From contig CAWHTX010000010.1 in assembly GCA_963832355.1 (NCBI GenBank), positions 152,503 to 216,502 on the forward strand: a stretch of DNA of 64,000 nucleotides. The letters are read 5' to 3'. Within the stretch, counting starts at the first letter, position 1. The number at the start of each line of letters is the position of its first letter. Below are positions 18,327 through 28,066 of the stretch, piece after piece. The stretch comes from DATFVA01 sp963832355. Its GTDB lineage: Bacteria > Bacteroidota > Ignavibacteria > Ignavibacteriales > Ignavibacteriaceae. The notes beneath the pieces are model-generated. The model had not been told where the DNA came from. It made no database searches and saw only the letters and a list, made by a program, of their open reading frames with translations. The translations under genes and the position numbers were made by a program.

Positions 18327-18511
18327 TTACAATCCGCATAACGTACCTGCAAAAATCGTAAAGTTGCTGTTCAATTGATATTAACTATCCAACTGGAATT
18401 CAATACATCTACCCTATCACATTTAAAAATTGTGTGATGATTAATCTTTCGCTTCCCTAAAGAATAATATATAGTGCTTAGTGAATTATTTGAATAAATC
18501 TGGAGAACAAG

Positions 18512-19225
18512 ATGAAAAAGTTATTTGCTTTCGTGATGATTGTATCGTTGGGATTTTTGTTTTACAGTTGTTCATCTGAAACGATACTCAGGCCATCAGG
18601 ATCTGCTAAGGTGAACAATGAAACAGCAAAAACACAGGTTGATGGAATCACTATCACTTCAAGAACAGAAAGTTGGAACGGGAATCCGGAGGTTGAAAAT
18701 TACGTCACCCCGGTTCTGGTTACTATAAAAAACAACAGCAAAAACCCGGTAAGGATCAGCTATGATAAGTTTGCTCTCGTTGCGCAAAACGGTAAAAGGT
18801 ATTCAGCACTGCCTCCTTTTCAGGTTAGCGGTACAATAGATAACCCGGTTGTTTACAATGCGACTCCGATTACTGCACCAGGATTTGCATATAATAATTT
18901 CCTGATTGCACCATATTATGCCGGAGTCTACCCGGATTTGGATGCTTATGATGGTGACTATTATTTCGATCCTATGTACTATAATAATTACTATGGTTAC
19001 TGGTCAACATTTCAATACAGTCTGCCAACCCCCGGAATGATAACAAAAGCTTTGCCGGAGGGCGTACTGAATAAAGGCGGAAGCGTGACCGGGTTTTTAT
19101 ATTTCCAGAAGGTAAATTCCTCTGATGTCAATAAAGTCAATTTTCAGATCGACCTTGTAAATCCTGATAATGGAAATAATTTTGCGACGGTCGATATTCC
19201 ATTTCTGGTTAAAAAGCATAAGTAA
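18512..19225 (+). CDS. Putative lipoprotein of unknown function
   Basis: This 237-residue protein has a lipoprotein-type signal (MKKLFAFVMIVSLGFLFYSC, lipidated Cys20). The mature part contains an early conserved-looking segment (DGITITSRTESWNGNPEVEN), then a beta-rich region (VTPVLVTIKNNSKNPVRISY) like those of bacterial proteins with an Ig-like fold, a Tyr/Asp-rich middle (about 140-170) and a C-terminal strand region. I do not recognise a family with a known function. A GGAGAA ribosome binding site precedes the ATG. It is flanked by a hairpin on each side, so it is probably transcribed alone. Outer-membrane attachment is likely because the residue after the Cys is Ser, not Asp. Confidence 0.8.
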   Translation: MKKLFAFVMIVSLGFLFYSCSSETILRPSGSAKVNNETAKTQVDGITITSRTESWNGNPEVENYVTPVLVTIKNNSKNPVRISYDKFALVAQNGKRYSALPPFQVSGTIDNPVVYNATPITAPGFAYNNFLIAPYYAGVYPDLDAYDGDYYFDPMYYNNYYGYWSTFQYSLPTPGMITKALPEGVLNKGGSVTGFLYFQKVNSSDVNKVNFQIDLVNPDNGNNFATVDIPFLVKKHK

Positions 19226-19234
19226 TAAAAAATA

Positions 19235-19289
19235 GAGATTGACCATCAACTTAAACAGATTCCGGTGGTTTTAGCTAATGGTCAATCTC
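19235..19289. repeat. 12-bp perfect inverted repeat downstream of lipoprotein gene
   Basis: GAGATTGACCAT (19235-19246) and ATGGTCAATCTC (19278-19289) are exact reverse complements separated by 31 bases. The structure begins ten bases after the lipoprotein gene and ends about 105 bases before the DUF4256 start. It could be a long-loop terminator for the first gene or a leader element of the second. No T-tract follows. Confidence 0.6.
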
Positions 19290-19393
19290 CTTCCACCTGC
19301 TTCCGATTGTTTTTGAAAAATGCTTTTTGTATGTTCATTTCAACCTTTGTTAATAGTTACCAATGCACAAATAATCTTTTAGAAATCAATTAT

Positions 19394-19960
19394 ATGTCGA
19401 ATACAGGAAAAAAACTTCAACCCGCACAGACCGAATCGCTGATTGAAACACTTAAAGAGCGCTTTGAGAAAAATATGGACCGTCATAAGGGACTTGTGTG
19501 GGATAAAATCCAGACAAAACTGGAAAAGAATACTGATAAGATGCGAACTCTTAATGAAATGGAAAGCACCGGAGGCGAACCGGATGTTGTTGTTTACGAT
19601 AAAAAGACGGGAGAGTATATTTTTTATGACTGTTCGGCTGAAAGTCCCAAAGGACGAAGGAGTTACTGTTACGACCGGGCTGCATTAGAAGCAAGAAAAG
19701 AGCATAAACCAAAAAATAATGCTCTTGATGCTGCAGCTGTTATCGGCATTGAGATCTTAACTGAAGCAGAGTACAGGGAACTTCAGACGCTGGGGCAATT
19801 CGATCTGAAAACATCTAGCTGGGTGAAGACCCCTGAAAAGATAAGAAAGCTTGGCGGTGCTCTTTACTGCGACCGGCGATATGATACCGTATTCACTTAT
19901 CATAACGGAGCTGAATCCTATTACGCCGCACGGGGATTTCGCGGTTTACTCCGTGTCTGA
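19394..19960 (+). CDS. DUF4256 family protein
   Basis: This 188-residue cytoplasmic protein matches the DUF4256 pattern: LIETLKERFEKNMDRHKGLVW, a central NEMESTGGEPDVV and YDCSAESPKGRRSYCYDR, then NALDAAAVIGIEILTEAEYR and a C-terminal GGALYCDRRYDTVFTYHNGA. The family's function is unknown. I chose the ATG at 19394 (MSNTGKKLQP) over an in-frame GTG at 19265, because the 43 extra residues do not resemble the family and would run across an inverted repeat. It appears to be a single-gene unit; the next gene converges on it. Confidence 0.85.
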   Translation: MSNTGKKLQPAQTESLIETLKERFEKNMDRHKGLVWDKIQTKLEKNTDKMRTLNEMESTGGEPDVVVYDKKTGEYIFYDCSAESPKGRRSYCYDRAALEARKEHKPKNNALDAAAVIGIEILTEAEYRELQTLGQFDLKTSSWVKTPEKIRKLGGALYCDRRYDTVFTYHNGAESYYAARGFRGLLRV

Positions 19961-20028
19961 TTCATCATTTCTGCTCTAACGTCTTTCCAGGGGTTAGGCC
20001 TTCATAAATTATTTATCTGCATTAATTT

Positions 20029-20829
20029 CTATTTTCTCTTATTATCATGCTGTTCGTGATATCTATCGCGGGAGATAAGCTTATTTCTTTTTACCCGTTC
20101 AGCGTGTTCATCTACTTTTCTTTTTTCTGCAGGAGGCAAATCCAACCTTGACAATTCTCTTTTTTGAATTTCCACTTTACGGTGCGGGATCCTTACATTC
20201 CTTATTCTGTTCCCCGTGGAAGATTCAAGTCTGCCTAATTCAGGCTGTTCGTTTCTGACTTCCGACCTTCCTCCCATATCATTTCTTACCGGGTTTTCAA
20301 CTCTGAAATTTCCGACATCCTGCCTGTCAAAATCCTGTTTTCTAACGACATTCCAGTATTGATGCTCCCTGCCTTCCCATGGAGGACCATAAACGACTCC
20401 AGGTGGCGGAAGCGGCGACCATCCGATATAATCTCCATAATTTACCCAATTCACTCTTGCCGGAGACCACTGATTATCCGATGGAATCCAGACCCATCCG
20501 TAAAAAGGATCGTTATACCAGTAGCCGTAATGATAAACTATCCAGCCGAACGGTTCATATGAGATCCACGTCCAGTCATCATTTGTATAAGTCCAGTAAC
20601 CATCAGTGAACGGCCTCCAGTCGGCAACAGTATATGGACGCCAGGCTTCACCATATGGATTAATATGCACCCATTCACCGTAATCATTCAGTTCACTTAT
20701 ATTATAACCATCGGGAGCCGAGTCATTCATAGCATTGCCGGTTTCAGAATAAGAGCAGCCCATGGCTGTTAGTGAAAGAGTCATCAGGAACAACACACTT
20801 ACAATTATATAAACTTCTTTTCTTTTCAT
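20029..20829 (-). CDS. DUF6600-type lipoprotein with aromatic YGYW repeats
   Basis: This 266-residue protein has a lipoprotein-type signal (lipidated Cys25 in LTAMGCSYSE). The centre (about 52-145) has repeats rich in Trp, Tyr and Pro such as WRPYTVADWRPFTDGYW, TWISYEPFGWIVYHYGYWY and WVWIPSDNQWSPARVNWV, the pattern of the DUF6600 domain found in Bacteroidota and Proteobacteria envelope proteins. The C-terminal 100 residues are highly charged (Arg/Lys/Glu-rich) and probably disordered, ending HEQHDNKRK. Function unknown; relatives are often encoded near FecR or other envelope genes. A GAGGG site precedes the ATG. The gene is divergent from the methyltransferase gene. Confidence 0.82.
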   Translation of the reverse strand: MKRKEVYIIVSVLFLMTLSLTAMGCSYSETGNAMNDSAPDGYNISELNDYGEWVHINPYGEAWRPYTVADWRPFTDGYWTYTNDDWTWISYEPFGWIVYHYGYWYNDPFYGWVWIPSDNQWSPARVNWVNYGDYIGWSPLPPPGVVYGPPWEGREHQYWNVVRKQDFDRQDVGNFRVENPVRNDMGGRSEVRNEQPELGRLESSTGNRIRNVRIPHRKVEIQKRELSRLDLPPAEKRKVDEHAERVKRNKLISRDRYHEQHDNKRK

Positions 20830-20919
20830 TTCTAACCCTCGTATTATCTGTATGACTAATTAAAAAAGATCAGATTTCTGTATTTGTGTTTAGGGTGACA
20901 GGTTTATCCGGGTGTGAAG

Positions 20920-20945
20920 CAGGGTAGAGAAAATCTGGTACCCTG
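20920..20945. promoter_or_regulatory. Inverted repeat in divergent promoter region
   Basis: CAGGGTA (20920-20926) and TACCCTG (20939-20945) form a perfect 7-bp inverted repeat with a 12-base spacer. The element lies between the divergent DUF6600-type gene (start 20829) and the methyltransferase gene (start 21055), so it could be an operator. CCGGGTG also occurs twice nearby. Confidence 0.3.
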
Positions 20946-21054
20946 AATTCAATATTTCTCCAACCGTACTTCCGGGTGAGTTAATTTGCAATAGAATAAT
21001 TTCAGATCCATTATGTTGTATCTGAGAGTTTTTAGTTATTAAGAAGAGTGAGCT

Positions 21055-21804
21055 ATGAAAGCAACCGAACGTTTCTCCAACCGGGTACAGAATTATATTA
21101 AATACCGCCCCTCTTATCCCATGGAAATGATAGAATATTTAGTAAGTGCATTAAAAGGTACAGAGGATAAAATTTGTGCAGATATCGGTTCAGGAACGGG
21201 TATACTTTCGCGGTTACTCCTGCCACACTTCCATTATGTGTACGGAGTAGAACCAAATGATGAAATGCGGCTGGCGGGGAAGAAGTTTCTCTTAAATAAC
21301 CGGAATTTCAGATCAGTCAAGGGCACGGCGGAAAATACTAATCTTAATGCTGAGTCTGTTGATTTAGTTGCCGCCGCTCAGGCTTTCCATTGGTTTGACC
21401 AGAATAAATTTAAGACCGAATGCCGCAGGATTTTAAGGTCGGATGGTTTCGTCGCTCTGATATGGAACAACAGATTGACTGACACCCCTTTTCTGGTCGA
21501 ATACGATAGCCTGTTGAAACAATACGCAACGGATTATAATGAAGTGAACCATCAGAATATTACTTACACACAGCTTGATAGGTTCTATGAAGGGGGCTTT
21601 AGGAAAAAATCTTTCCCGAACCATCAGCGTTTTGATCTTTCCGGAATGTTCGGCCGCCTGGATTCCTCCTCGTATGCACCTCAAAAAGGGACTGATCAAT
21701 ATGAAATTCTAAGAGCAAAACTCTCTTCCGCCTTCGAAAAGTGCTCAGACAAGGGAGCAGTTAAATTTAATTATGAAACCTTACTATATATCGGCCGGGT
21801 GTAA
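21055..21804 (+). CDS. Class I SAM-dependent methyltransferase
   Basis: This 249-residue cytoplasmic enzyme shows SAM motif I ADIGSGTG (about 42-49), an acidic residue ending strand 2 (VYGVEPNDEM) and the family-typical VDLVAAAQAFHWFD (about 102-115) and RSDGFVALIWNN. The start MKATERFSNRVQNYIKYRPS is characteristic of a methyltransferase_11/25-type subfamily without assigned substrate. The gene stands alone and converges with the RND transporter gene, whose stop is 30 bases away. Nothing in the context suggests its methyl acceptor. Confidence 0.88.
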   Translation: MKATERFSNRVQNYIKYRPSYPMEMIEYLVSALKGTEDKICADIGSGTGILSRLLLPHFHYVYGVEPNDEMRLAGKKFLLNNRNFRSVKGTAENTNLNAESVDLVAAAQAFHWFDQNKFKTECRRILRSDGFVALIWNNRLTDTPFLVEYDSLLKQYATDYNEVNHQNITYTQLDRFYEGGFRKKSFPNHQRFDLSGMFGRLDSSSYAPQKGTDQYEILRAKLSSAFEKCSDKGAVKFNYETLLYIGRV

Positions 21805-21834
21805 AATGAACTCACGTGAATATCACTTGTTCAA

Positions 21835-24800
21835 TTATTCAGCTGCTCCTTCGGTAATCAGACCATCTGTTCCGGAATCTGGTTGTGGAGGAGTAAAGTT
21901 CTCATTTTCGGCTGTCTTTTTATCTCCCGTAAACCTTGCAAGCAGGGTATAAACCACGGGGACGATAAGCAGAGTCAGGAATGTTGAAAAGAACATACCT
22001 CCCGTTACCGCTAGTCCTAACGGCCTTCTTGATTCAGCTCCGGCACCCAATCCTATCGCTATCGGCAAAATTCCAAAGATAGTAGCGAAAGAAGTCATCA
22101 GGATCGGTCTTAAACGGATTATTGCTGAATTAATAACTGCTTCCATATACGGCGTTCCCAGTTTCCGCTGCTGGTTGGCAAATTCAATTATAAGGATCGA
22201 GTTTTTGGTTACCAGTCCTATGAGCATAATCAACCCTATCTGGGAATATATATTCAGGCTCTGACCGAATATGTAGAGAGTCAATAATGCTCCGAAGACC
22301 GCCAGAGGCACTGAAAGCAGTATTGTTAAAGGATGTACAAAGCTTTCGAACTGGGCGGATAACACGAGATATATAAATACTATAGCGAGTATGAACATAA
22401 AGTATAATGCCGAGCTCGAATCTTTATATTCCAGTGATTGACCTGCATACTCGTGTTTAATACCGGGAGGAAGTTTTTCCTCTGCAATCCGGTCGAGATC
22501 GTCGAGAGCCTTGCCCAGCGGAACTCCAGGAGCAAGTCCTGCCGAAATGGTTGCCGAACGAATGCGGTTATAATGATTAAGCTCTTTGGGAGCAACTGTG
22601 TTTCTGACCTTTACCACATTTGCAAGCTGAACCAGTCCTCCGGAACTTTTGATATAAATGTTTCTGATTGCATCGGGTGATGACCGGTATTCAGGCCTTA
22701 ACTGCAGAATAACGTCATACTGTTTGGTGCCCCGCTTAAAATCAGTTACTTTCCTTCCTCCAAGCAGAGTTTCCAGGGTCGCACCAATTTCTGTAACAGA
22801 TACGCCGAGGTGCGAAGCACGCTCCCGGTCGATATCAACATCAAGCTGCGGTTTGTTAAGACGCAGATCGCTGTCCATATTTATCAGGTATCCCAGCTTC
22901 GACGCCTCTCCCATCATTATACCGGTAGCTTTACTCAGCTCCTGATAGCTGTCTGCCTGGAGAACATACTCCACCGGATTGGAACTGAAAGAAGCTCCCA
23001 GACTCGGAGGGTTTATAACAAAGGCAAGTACGCCGGGGATTGATATCATCTGTGGAAAAAGTTCTCTGATTATTTCCTGCTGCGACTTTTCCCTCTCATT
23101 TCTCGGTTTCAGGTTGATAAACATAAAGCTGTTCGTAACGCTGCCGGGCCCTCCGAAACTTAACCCCGTTGCAGTAAAAAGTCCTTTCACGTCGGGATTA
23201 TGAAGCAGTATGTTTTCAATTTCTCTTACATATTTATCTGTGTACTCCAGCGTTGAACCTTCAGGGGCAATAACGATTCCGAAACCAACTCCGCGGTCCT
23301 CTACGGGTACAAGTTCACTGGGTAAAAGTCTGAAAAGAAAAATTCCCAGGATCACTGTTGCTATGCCGCCCATGATCACAATAAGTCTGTGCTTCAATGA
23401 CCATCTTAAAAGTTTTTCATAAGTTCTGTTAAGCCACTCAAAGAAGCTGTCGAATGATCGAGTTGCCCAGTTCTGGCTAACACCGTGCAGGGGACGAAGT
23501 ATCTGCGACGATATCATCGGGGTAAGGGTAAGTGCAACAAATCCTGATATTAAAATAGCAACAGCAACAGCAATTCCGAATTCATTAAATAATCTTCCAA
23601 CGTTTCCTGAAAGAAAGGCGAGGGGAATGAAAACCGCGACAAGTGTAATTGTTGTGGAAATAATTGCAAAACCAATTTCTTTACTTCCGTCTAGAGCCGC
23701 CTGCCAGCGCGATTTGCCCATCTCCATATGCCTGTAAATGTTTTCCAGCACTACAATTGCATCGTCTACAACAAGACCTATTGCAAGCACAAGACCCAGC
23801 AGTGTCAGGATATTAATAGTAAAACCTGCAAAATATACCGCGGCCAGCGAACCGATAATAGAGATCGGGATTGCGATAGAAGGGATAATAGTAGCACGGA
23901 AACTCTTAAGGAATGCCAGTACAACAAGTATAACAAGTCCCAGTGCAATTAGCAGAGTCTGCTCAACTTCCGAGATCGATTCCTTAATGAACTCGGAACT
24001 GTCGAATGCAACTTCAAGCTTCATCCCGGGCGGCAGAAGTTTTTGTAATTCGGGCACCCTGTTGACTATATCGGATGCGACATCAACAGTACTCGCTTTC
24101 GACTGCTTAACTATTCCGAGACCCACCGCAAGCTGTCCGTTCCAGCGGGCAATGGTTCGTTCATCCTCAGCGCCGACTTCCACATCAGCAACATCGCGGA
24201 GCCGGACTATATCGTTAGCTTTCTGCGAAACTATTATTGCTCCGAACTGTTCAGGTGTGTCCAGATCACCGCGGGTACGTACGGCAAATTCGCGCTGTGT
24301 TCCTTCAACGCGCCCTCCGGGTATTTCGGCATTCTCGGTTCTTACAGCATTTTCAATATCCTGAGCACTCAGACCATGTGCAGCCATTCTTAAAGGATCC
24401 AGCCACACCCGCATAGCATATCTTCGTTCGCCGCCGATAATAACAGATCCCACCCCGGGTATCCGCTGAATTTTTTCTTTTAATACTCTGTCGGCATAAT
24501 CCGATAGTTCCAGTCCCGAGTACTGGGTACTCGAAAGTGCCAGCCAAACGATTGCCTGGGCATTCGCATCAACCTTGGAAATAACAGGGTCGTCAATTTC
24601 CTGCGGAAGTGCGCCGCGTATTCGTGAAACTCTGTCGCGTACGTCATTAGCAGCCTCATTTACATCGCGGTTAAGTTCAAATTCAATTGTTATTACAGAA
24701 CCACCCTCCTGACTTGATGAACTAATAGTTCTCACTCCTTCAAGAGTAGCAAACTGCTCCTCCATTACATCTGTAATCTCAGTTTCAACAACATTTGAAC

Positions 24801-24963
24801 TCGCGCCTCTGTAGAGGGTAACCACAGAAATAACAGGGGGATCGATATCCGGGTATTCTCTTACCGGAAGCTGGGTAAAGGAGATAATACCGAACAGCAC
24901 TATTGCCAGGCTCATTACCGTTGCAAATACCGGGCGTCGTATCGATATATCACTTAGCTTCAT
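21835..24963 (-). CDS. RND efflux pump, inner-membrane transporter (HAE1/AcrB type)
   Basis: This 1042-residue proton-driven transporter has the full RND plan: helix 1 (about 12-30), a first periplasmic loop with porter subdomains, helices 2-6 (about 335-500), a second large loop, and helices 8-12 (about 865-1025). The proton-relay motif GLVVDDAIVVLENI in helix 4 keeps both aspartates. Length and the absence of heavy-metal signatures favour the HAE1 (drug or hydrophobic compound) branch. The last 35 residues form an acidic tail (FTPPQPDSGTDGLITEGAAE). It is the last gene of a TolC-adaptor-RND operon and gives a complete tripartite pump. No local TetR or two-component regulator is adjacent. 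Confidence 0.95.
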   Translation of the reverse strand: MKLSDISIRRPVFATVMSLAIVLFGIISFTQLPVREYPDIDPPVISVVTLYRGASSNVVETEITDVMEEQFATLEGVRTISSSSQEGGSVITIEFELNRDVNEAANDVRDRVSRIRGALPQEIDDPVISKVDANAQAIVWLALSSTQYSGLELSDYADRVLKEKIQRIPGVGSVIIGGERRYAMRVWLDPLRMAAHGLSAQDIENAVRTENAEIPGGRVEGTQREFAVRTRGDLDTPEQFGAIIVSQKANDIVRLRDVADVEVGAEDERTIARWNGQLAVGLGIVKQSKASTVDVASDIVNRVPELQKLLPPGMKLEVAFDSSEFIKESISEVEQTLLIALGLVILVVLAFLKSFRATIIPSIAIPISIIGSLAAVYFAGFTINILTLLGLVLAIGLVVDDAIVVLENIYRHMEMGKSRWQAALDGSKEIGFAIISTTITLVAVFIPLAFLSGNVGRLFNEFGIAVAVAILISGFVALTLTPMISSQILRPLHGVSQNWATRSFDSFFEWLNRTYEKLLRWSLKHRLIVIMGGIATVILGIFLFRLLPSELVPVEDRGVGFGIVIAPEGSTLEYTDKYVREIENILLHNPDVKGLFTATGLSFGGPGSVTNSFMFINLKPRNEREKSQQEIIRELFPQMISIPGVLAFVINPPSLGASFSSNPVEYVLQADSYQELSKATGIMMGEASKLGYLINMDSDLRLNKPQLDVDIDRERASHLGVSVTEIGATLETLLGGRKVTDFKRGTKQYDVILQLRPEYRSSPDAIRNIYIKSSGGLVQLANVVKVRNTVAPKELNHYNRIRSATISAGLAPGVPLGKALDDLDRIAEEKLPPGIKHEYAGQSLEYKDSSSALYFMFILAIVFIYLVLSAQFESFVHPLTILLSVPLAVFGALLTLYIFGQSLNIYSQIGLIMLIGLVTKNSILIIEFANQQRKLGTPYMEAVINSAIIRLRPILMTSFATIFGILPIAIGLGAGAESRRPLGLAVTGGMFFSTFLTLLIVPVVYTLLARFTGDKKTAENENFTPPQPDSGTDGLITEGAAE

Positions 24964-25037
24964 ATTAAAAACTCCTGGTGTCTGATAAATTTCATTTCAT
25001 TACTGCTTATTTGTTCATCAATCAGCCGATAAATTAT

Positions 25038-26123
25038 TTATTGCCCGGTCGGTGCGGGATTTCCTGAATTTACGGGCATAACTTTCGCACCATCGAAAAG
25101 CTTCTGATGACCTGCCCTAACTACCTGGCTGCCATTCTTTAACCCGCTGGTAATCTCTACTCTTTTAGGGTTCTGCATACCTAAAGTAACCGGAACTGCA
25201 GAAACGGTACTGTCCTTATTTACCAGGTAGACGAATGACTGATCTCCGTTTGCAAAAACCGCTTCGTTCGGAACGGTTAGTGCATCAGTATGTTCACTTA
25301 AAATCGCCGCGACATTAGCGGACATACCCGGACGTAATTTTTGTCCCGGGTTCTGCACCCTTGCAACAACATTTACATTCCTTGTTTCTGAATCCAGCAT
25401 TGGCTCGATGGCAATAATTTTACCTGAAACAGAATAGTCGGGAAAAGCAGATGATGATACAACTACTTTGGCACCCCTCTTTAACTGTGCAAGATACCGC
25501 TCCGGTGCAGAAAAACTGACCCGTATCTCGTTCAGATTAGCAAGCTCGGTTATTGGCTGACCTGTTCGTAAAAAGGTGCCTACACTGATTTTACGGGCTC
25601 CTATAAATCCATCGAAAGGTGCGGTAATCTGTGTCTTTGCAAGTCGCGCCTTCGCAAGTTCGTAATTTGCTTCAGCAACCTGCATGTTTGCCAGCGCGTC
25701 ATCAAGATCCTGCTGAGAACCTGCTTTCTGTTCAACAATTACTTTCACCCGGTTATATGAAGTTTTGCTTTGAGTGTATAATGCTTCCGTTCTGTTTACT
25801 TCCGCCGAGAGCTGTGAATCATCAAGTCGTGCAATAACATCACCTTTCTTTATGTACCCGCCCTCATTGAAGGGAAGGCTCATAACAGATGCATCTATCT
25901 CGGAAACAATTATAACTCCTTCAATAGCTTCGATGGTGCCGACCGCTTCGAATTTATCGGCAATATCTTCGGCCTTCACATCGGTAACCTCAACAGGTGT
26001 CGGCGGCATTTGAAATCCGCCTCCTGAGTTCTGCTCGTCAGAGCATCCGCCTGATACCAGCAGGAGGCCTGCTGCTAAAAAGAGAGGATAAAGCCATCTA
26101 TATTTTTTGTATTCAGTTAACAT
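25038..26123 (-). CDS. RND efflux pump periplasmic adaptor (lipoprotein)
   Basis: This 361-residue membrane-fusion protein has a lipoprotein signal (LLLVSGGCSDEQ, Cys27). A barrel-sandwich half motif GVIIVSEIDASVMSLPFNEG (about 68-87) is followed by a coiled-coil hairpin (about 105-160), the second half TQITAPFDGFIGARKISVGT, a beta-barrel and a membrane-proximal domain ending in LKNGSQVVRAGHQKLFDGAK. It joins the RND transporter encoded next to the TolC-like channel encoded before it. Gaps to the neighbours are 28 and 74 bases, in line with one operon. Confidence 0.94.
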   Translation of the reverse strand: MLTEYKKYRWLYPLFLAAGLLLVSGGCSDEQNSGGGFQMPPTPVEVTDVKAEDIADKFEAVGTIEAIEGVIIVSEIDASVMSLPFNEGGYIKKGDVIARLDDSQLSAEVNRTEALYTQSKTSYNRVKVIVEQKAGSQQDLDDALANMQVAEANYELAKARLAKTQITAPFDGFIGARKISVGTFLRTGQPITELANLNEIRVSFSAPERYLAQLKRGAKVVVSSSAFPDYSVSGKIIAIEPMLDSETRNVNVVARVQNPGQKLRPGMSANVAAILSEHTDALTVPNEAVFANGDQSFVYLVNKDSTVSAVPVTLGMQNPKRVEITSGLKNGSQVVRAGHQKLFDGAKVMPVNSGNPAPTGQ

Positions 26124-26151
26124 TTATTAACCTTTCATTTAATATTCATTG

Positions 26152-27723
26152 TTATTGCATATTGCCCGGATAAAATCCTGAAGTTAACCGCCTCAAATCC
26201 GAAGCAGCTTTTACTGTTTTAACAAGCGCATCAGAATAACGCTGCTGAGCGATCGCAAAATCCTGGCTCAGCCTTACAAGCTCGAATGCAGAGAGTCTTC
26301 CGTTTTTAAATTCAATCATTCCTATTCTCACCTGTTCCTGTGCCGCGTCTACACCTTCCCTTGCTGCCTTTATTCTGTCATTACCATGAAGAAGTTCTCT
26401 GTAAGATGTCCGCACCTGCTGTTCGAGATTGCGCGCAAGTTCAACATAATTCTGCTTTGCTCCGTAAAGCCCTGCTTCAAGCCTGTCCTCTTCCCCCAGT
26501 CCTGTCCTTAATCCAATCGGGAGCGTGATCTCAATACCGACACTCCACCCGGGATATTTACGCTTAAAGATTTCCGAAAGAACATCGCTGTAAGTTCCCG
26601 AGTTGGATGAACGCAGCGTGTCACTGCCGAAAATTACATCCTGTGAAGATCCTCCCAGTGCATTACTCGAGATAGAAGCCGTAAAATCAACTGCGGGCAG
26701 CGCCTCCCAGGATGCCGCGGTTACAAGATTTTTCAATATCTCCACCTGTTTCCCGGCGGCCTGCAGATCAAGGTTATTATTCAGTGTACGATCTACCAGG
26801 TCCTCCGGAGAAGTATTGGCAAATTCATTAGGTGGATTATCAATGGTTATAAAGCGTGTGTAACTGCTGTCTGGGCGTCTTCCGATTAATACCGCAAACC
26901 TATCCGACTCGGTATCAAACTGTTCTTCCCGGTCAATCATTAAAAGTTTTTGTTCTGCCCGGAAGGTCTGAGCATTTGCTACCTGGCTGGGACCAATAAG
27001 TCCCGCTTTTGCCCGGAGCTGTGCTTCTTCAAGCAAAGATTCAGCGCGTTCCAGTGTGAGTTTCTGTACCGCGTAATCCCGTTCCGCGGCATAAAGAGTC
27101 CAGTAACCCTGCTCAACTTTAGTGCTCAGATTCAGTGCTGCCTGATCAAACTGAGCCTTGTTTGATTCAGACTCAAGTTCAGCCCGGTTCAATTCTTTCT
27201 GAGCAGAAGCGGTGAAACCTCCGAGGAGAGGCTGACGGAGTGAAATATATCCGACAGCATCGTACTCAGGATTAAGAAAAGCGAACTGCGAATTGGATTT
27301 CAATCTTGAAGAATTAAGTGCTAGCTCCAGTTCGGTACCGATCGGCAGATCGATCCGCAATCCTGTCGACAGATTGGTTTCATTCGTTGCCAGTACGGCT
27401 GCCCCGGAGAAGAACGAGGCGGCAGGAACTTTCTGATCGTTATAGTTCAGATTAAGGAAAAATACAGGATCGAATTTTCCTCTTTCACTCCGCAGAGCAC
27501 CAAGCGAAGCCAGATATACAGCTTCCGCTTGTTTATATGATGTGGAGTTCTTTTTCGCATATTCCTCTGCCTCTGCCAGGGAAAGTTTTTCTCCGTCTAA
27601 ATTATTCAGAATTATCTGAAGGGCACTGTCTGGATTTACAATATCCTGACTGTTACTGACCGATATACAATTCAGTGCGGTAAAAAAGATTAATAAAATA
27701 AACCTCATGGAAAAGTTGGGCAT
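26152..27723 (-). CDS. TolC-family outer-membrane efflux channel
   Basis: This 523-residue protein has a signal peptide (about 1-25, ending ISVSNSQD) and two structurally repeated OEP halves rich in coiled coil: LSLAEAEEYAKKNSTSYKQA (about 46-65) starts the first, and PEDLVDRTLNNNLDLQAAGK the second. Beta strands include VGYISLRQPLLGG and WSVGIEITLPIG. It should form the trimeric outer-membrane duct for the adaptor and RND transporter downstream, and might also serve the ABC exporter at the left of the window, which has no channel gene of its own. It is first in its operon; 343 bases of non-coding DNA lie upstream. Confidence 0.93.
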   Translation of the reverse strand: MPNFSMRFILLIFFTALNCISVSNSQDIVNPDSALQIILNNLDGEKLSLAEAEEYAKKNSTSYKQAEAVYLASLGALRSERGKFDPVFFLNLNYNDQKVPAASFFSGAAVLATNETNLSTGLRIDLPIGTELELALNSSRLKSNSQFAFLNPEYDAVGYISLRQPLLGGFTASAQKELNRAELESESNKAQFDQAALNLSTKVEQGYWTLYAAERDYAVQKLTLERAESLLEEAQLRAKAGLIGPSQVANAQTFRAEQKLLMIDREEQFDTESDRFAVLIGRRPDSSYTRFITIDNPPNEFANTSPEDLVDRTLNNNLDLQAAGKQVEILKNLVTAASWEALPAVDFTASISSNALGGSSQDVIFGSDTLRSSNSGTYSDVLSEIFKRKYPGWSVGIEITLPIGLRTGLGEEDRLEAGLYGAKQNYVELARNLEQQVRTSYRELLHGNDRIKAAREGVDAAQEQVRIGMIEFKNGRLSAFELVRLSQDFAIAQQRYSDALVKTVKAASDLRRLTSGFYPGNMQ

Positions 27724-28066
27724 ACTTATCCTCAGTCCTATTGTTAAATAGTTAGCAATCGTTGTTAGTTTTACTTTCTCGATAGATCCGGTGTAAACAT
27801 AAAACTATTTACCGGATAGTAAAAGGTGTGATTCCGGCATCTTGTGGGGTCATTTGCGACAGTTTTATCCGGAATTCACATTATTACAGTCGTTAAATAT
27901 AAATCTCGGGTAAACGGTTTTATGAAATAGTTCTGCAAAAAATTCTGCTTTGGTAAAAACTGGTCCCCAATATAAAGAATTAGATCCAAATGCCTGCTAT
28001 CCGGATATTAATTTTATCAAATTAATTCAGGAAAGTACCCATCTTTTATCATACAAATTCAGTCCA
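27724..28066. other. Intergenic region between RND operon start and FG-GAP gene end
   Basis: These 343 bases carry no credible gene. They must contain the promoter of the TolC-adaptor-RND operon and the 3' end of the FG-GAP gene transcript. An imperfect inverted repeat, ATCCGGT (27786-27792) and ACCGGAT (27811-27817), lies about 65-95 bases upstream of the TolC start codon and is a candidate operator. No clear terminator was found for the FG-GAP gene. Confidence 0.45.

Noticed and set aside
18416..18438. ATCACA-N11-TGTGAT inverted repeat as a CRP/FNR site before the lipoprotein gene
   Set aside because: Orientation and spacing do not match the TGTGA-N6-TCACA consensus, and AT-rich inverted repeats of this size are common by chance.
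19265..19393. GTG-initiated N-terminal extension of the DUF4256 gene
   Set aside because: The extension does not resemble the family and crosses an inverted repeat; the ATG at 19394 fits the family start.
23738..24364. 208-codon open frame antisense to the RND transporter gene
   Set aside because: It is a shadow of a strongly conserved gene; its composition (Ser/Thr/Arg-rich) is typical of antisense frames.
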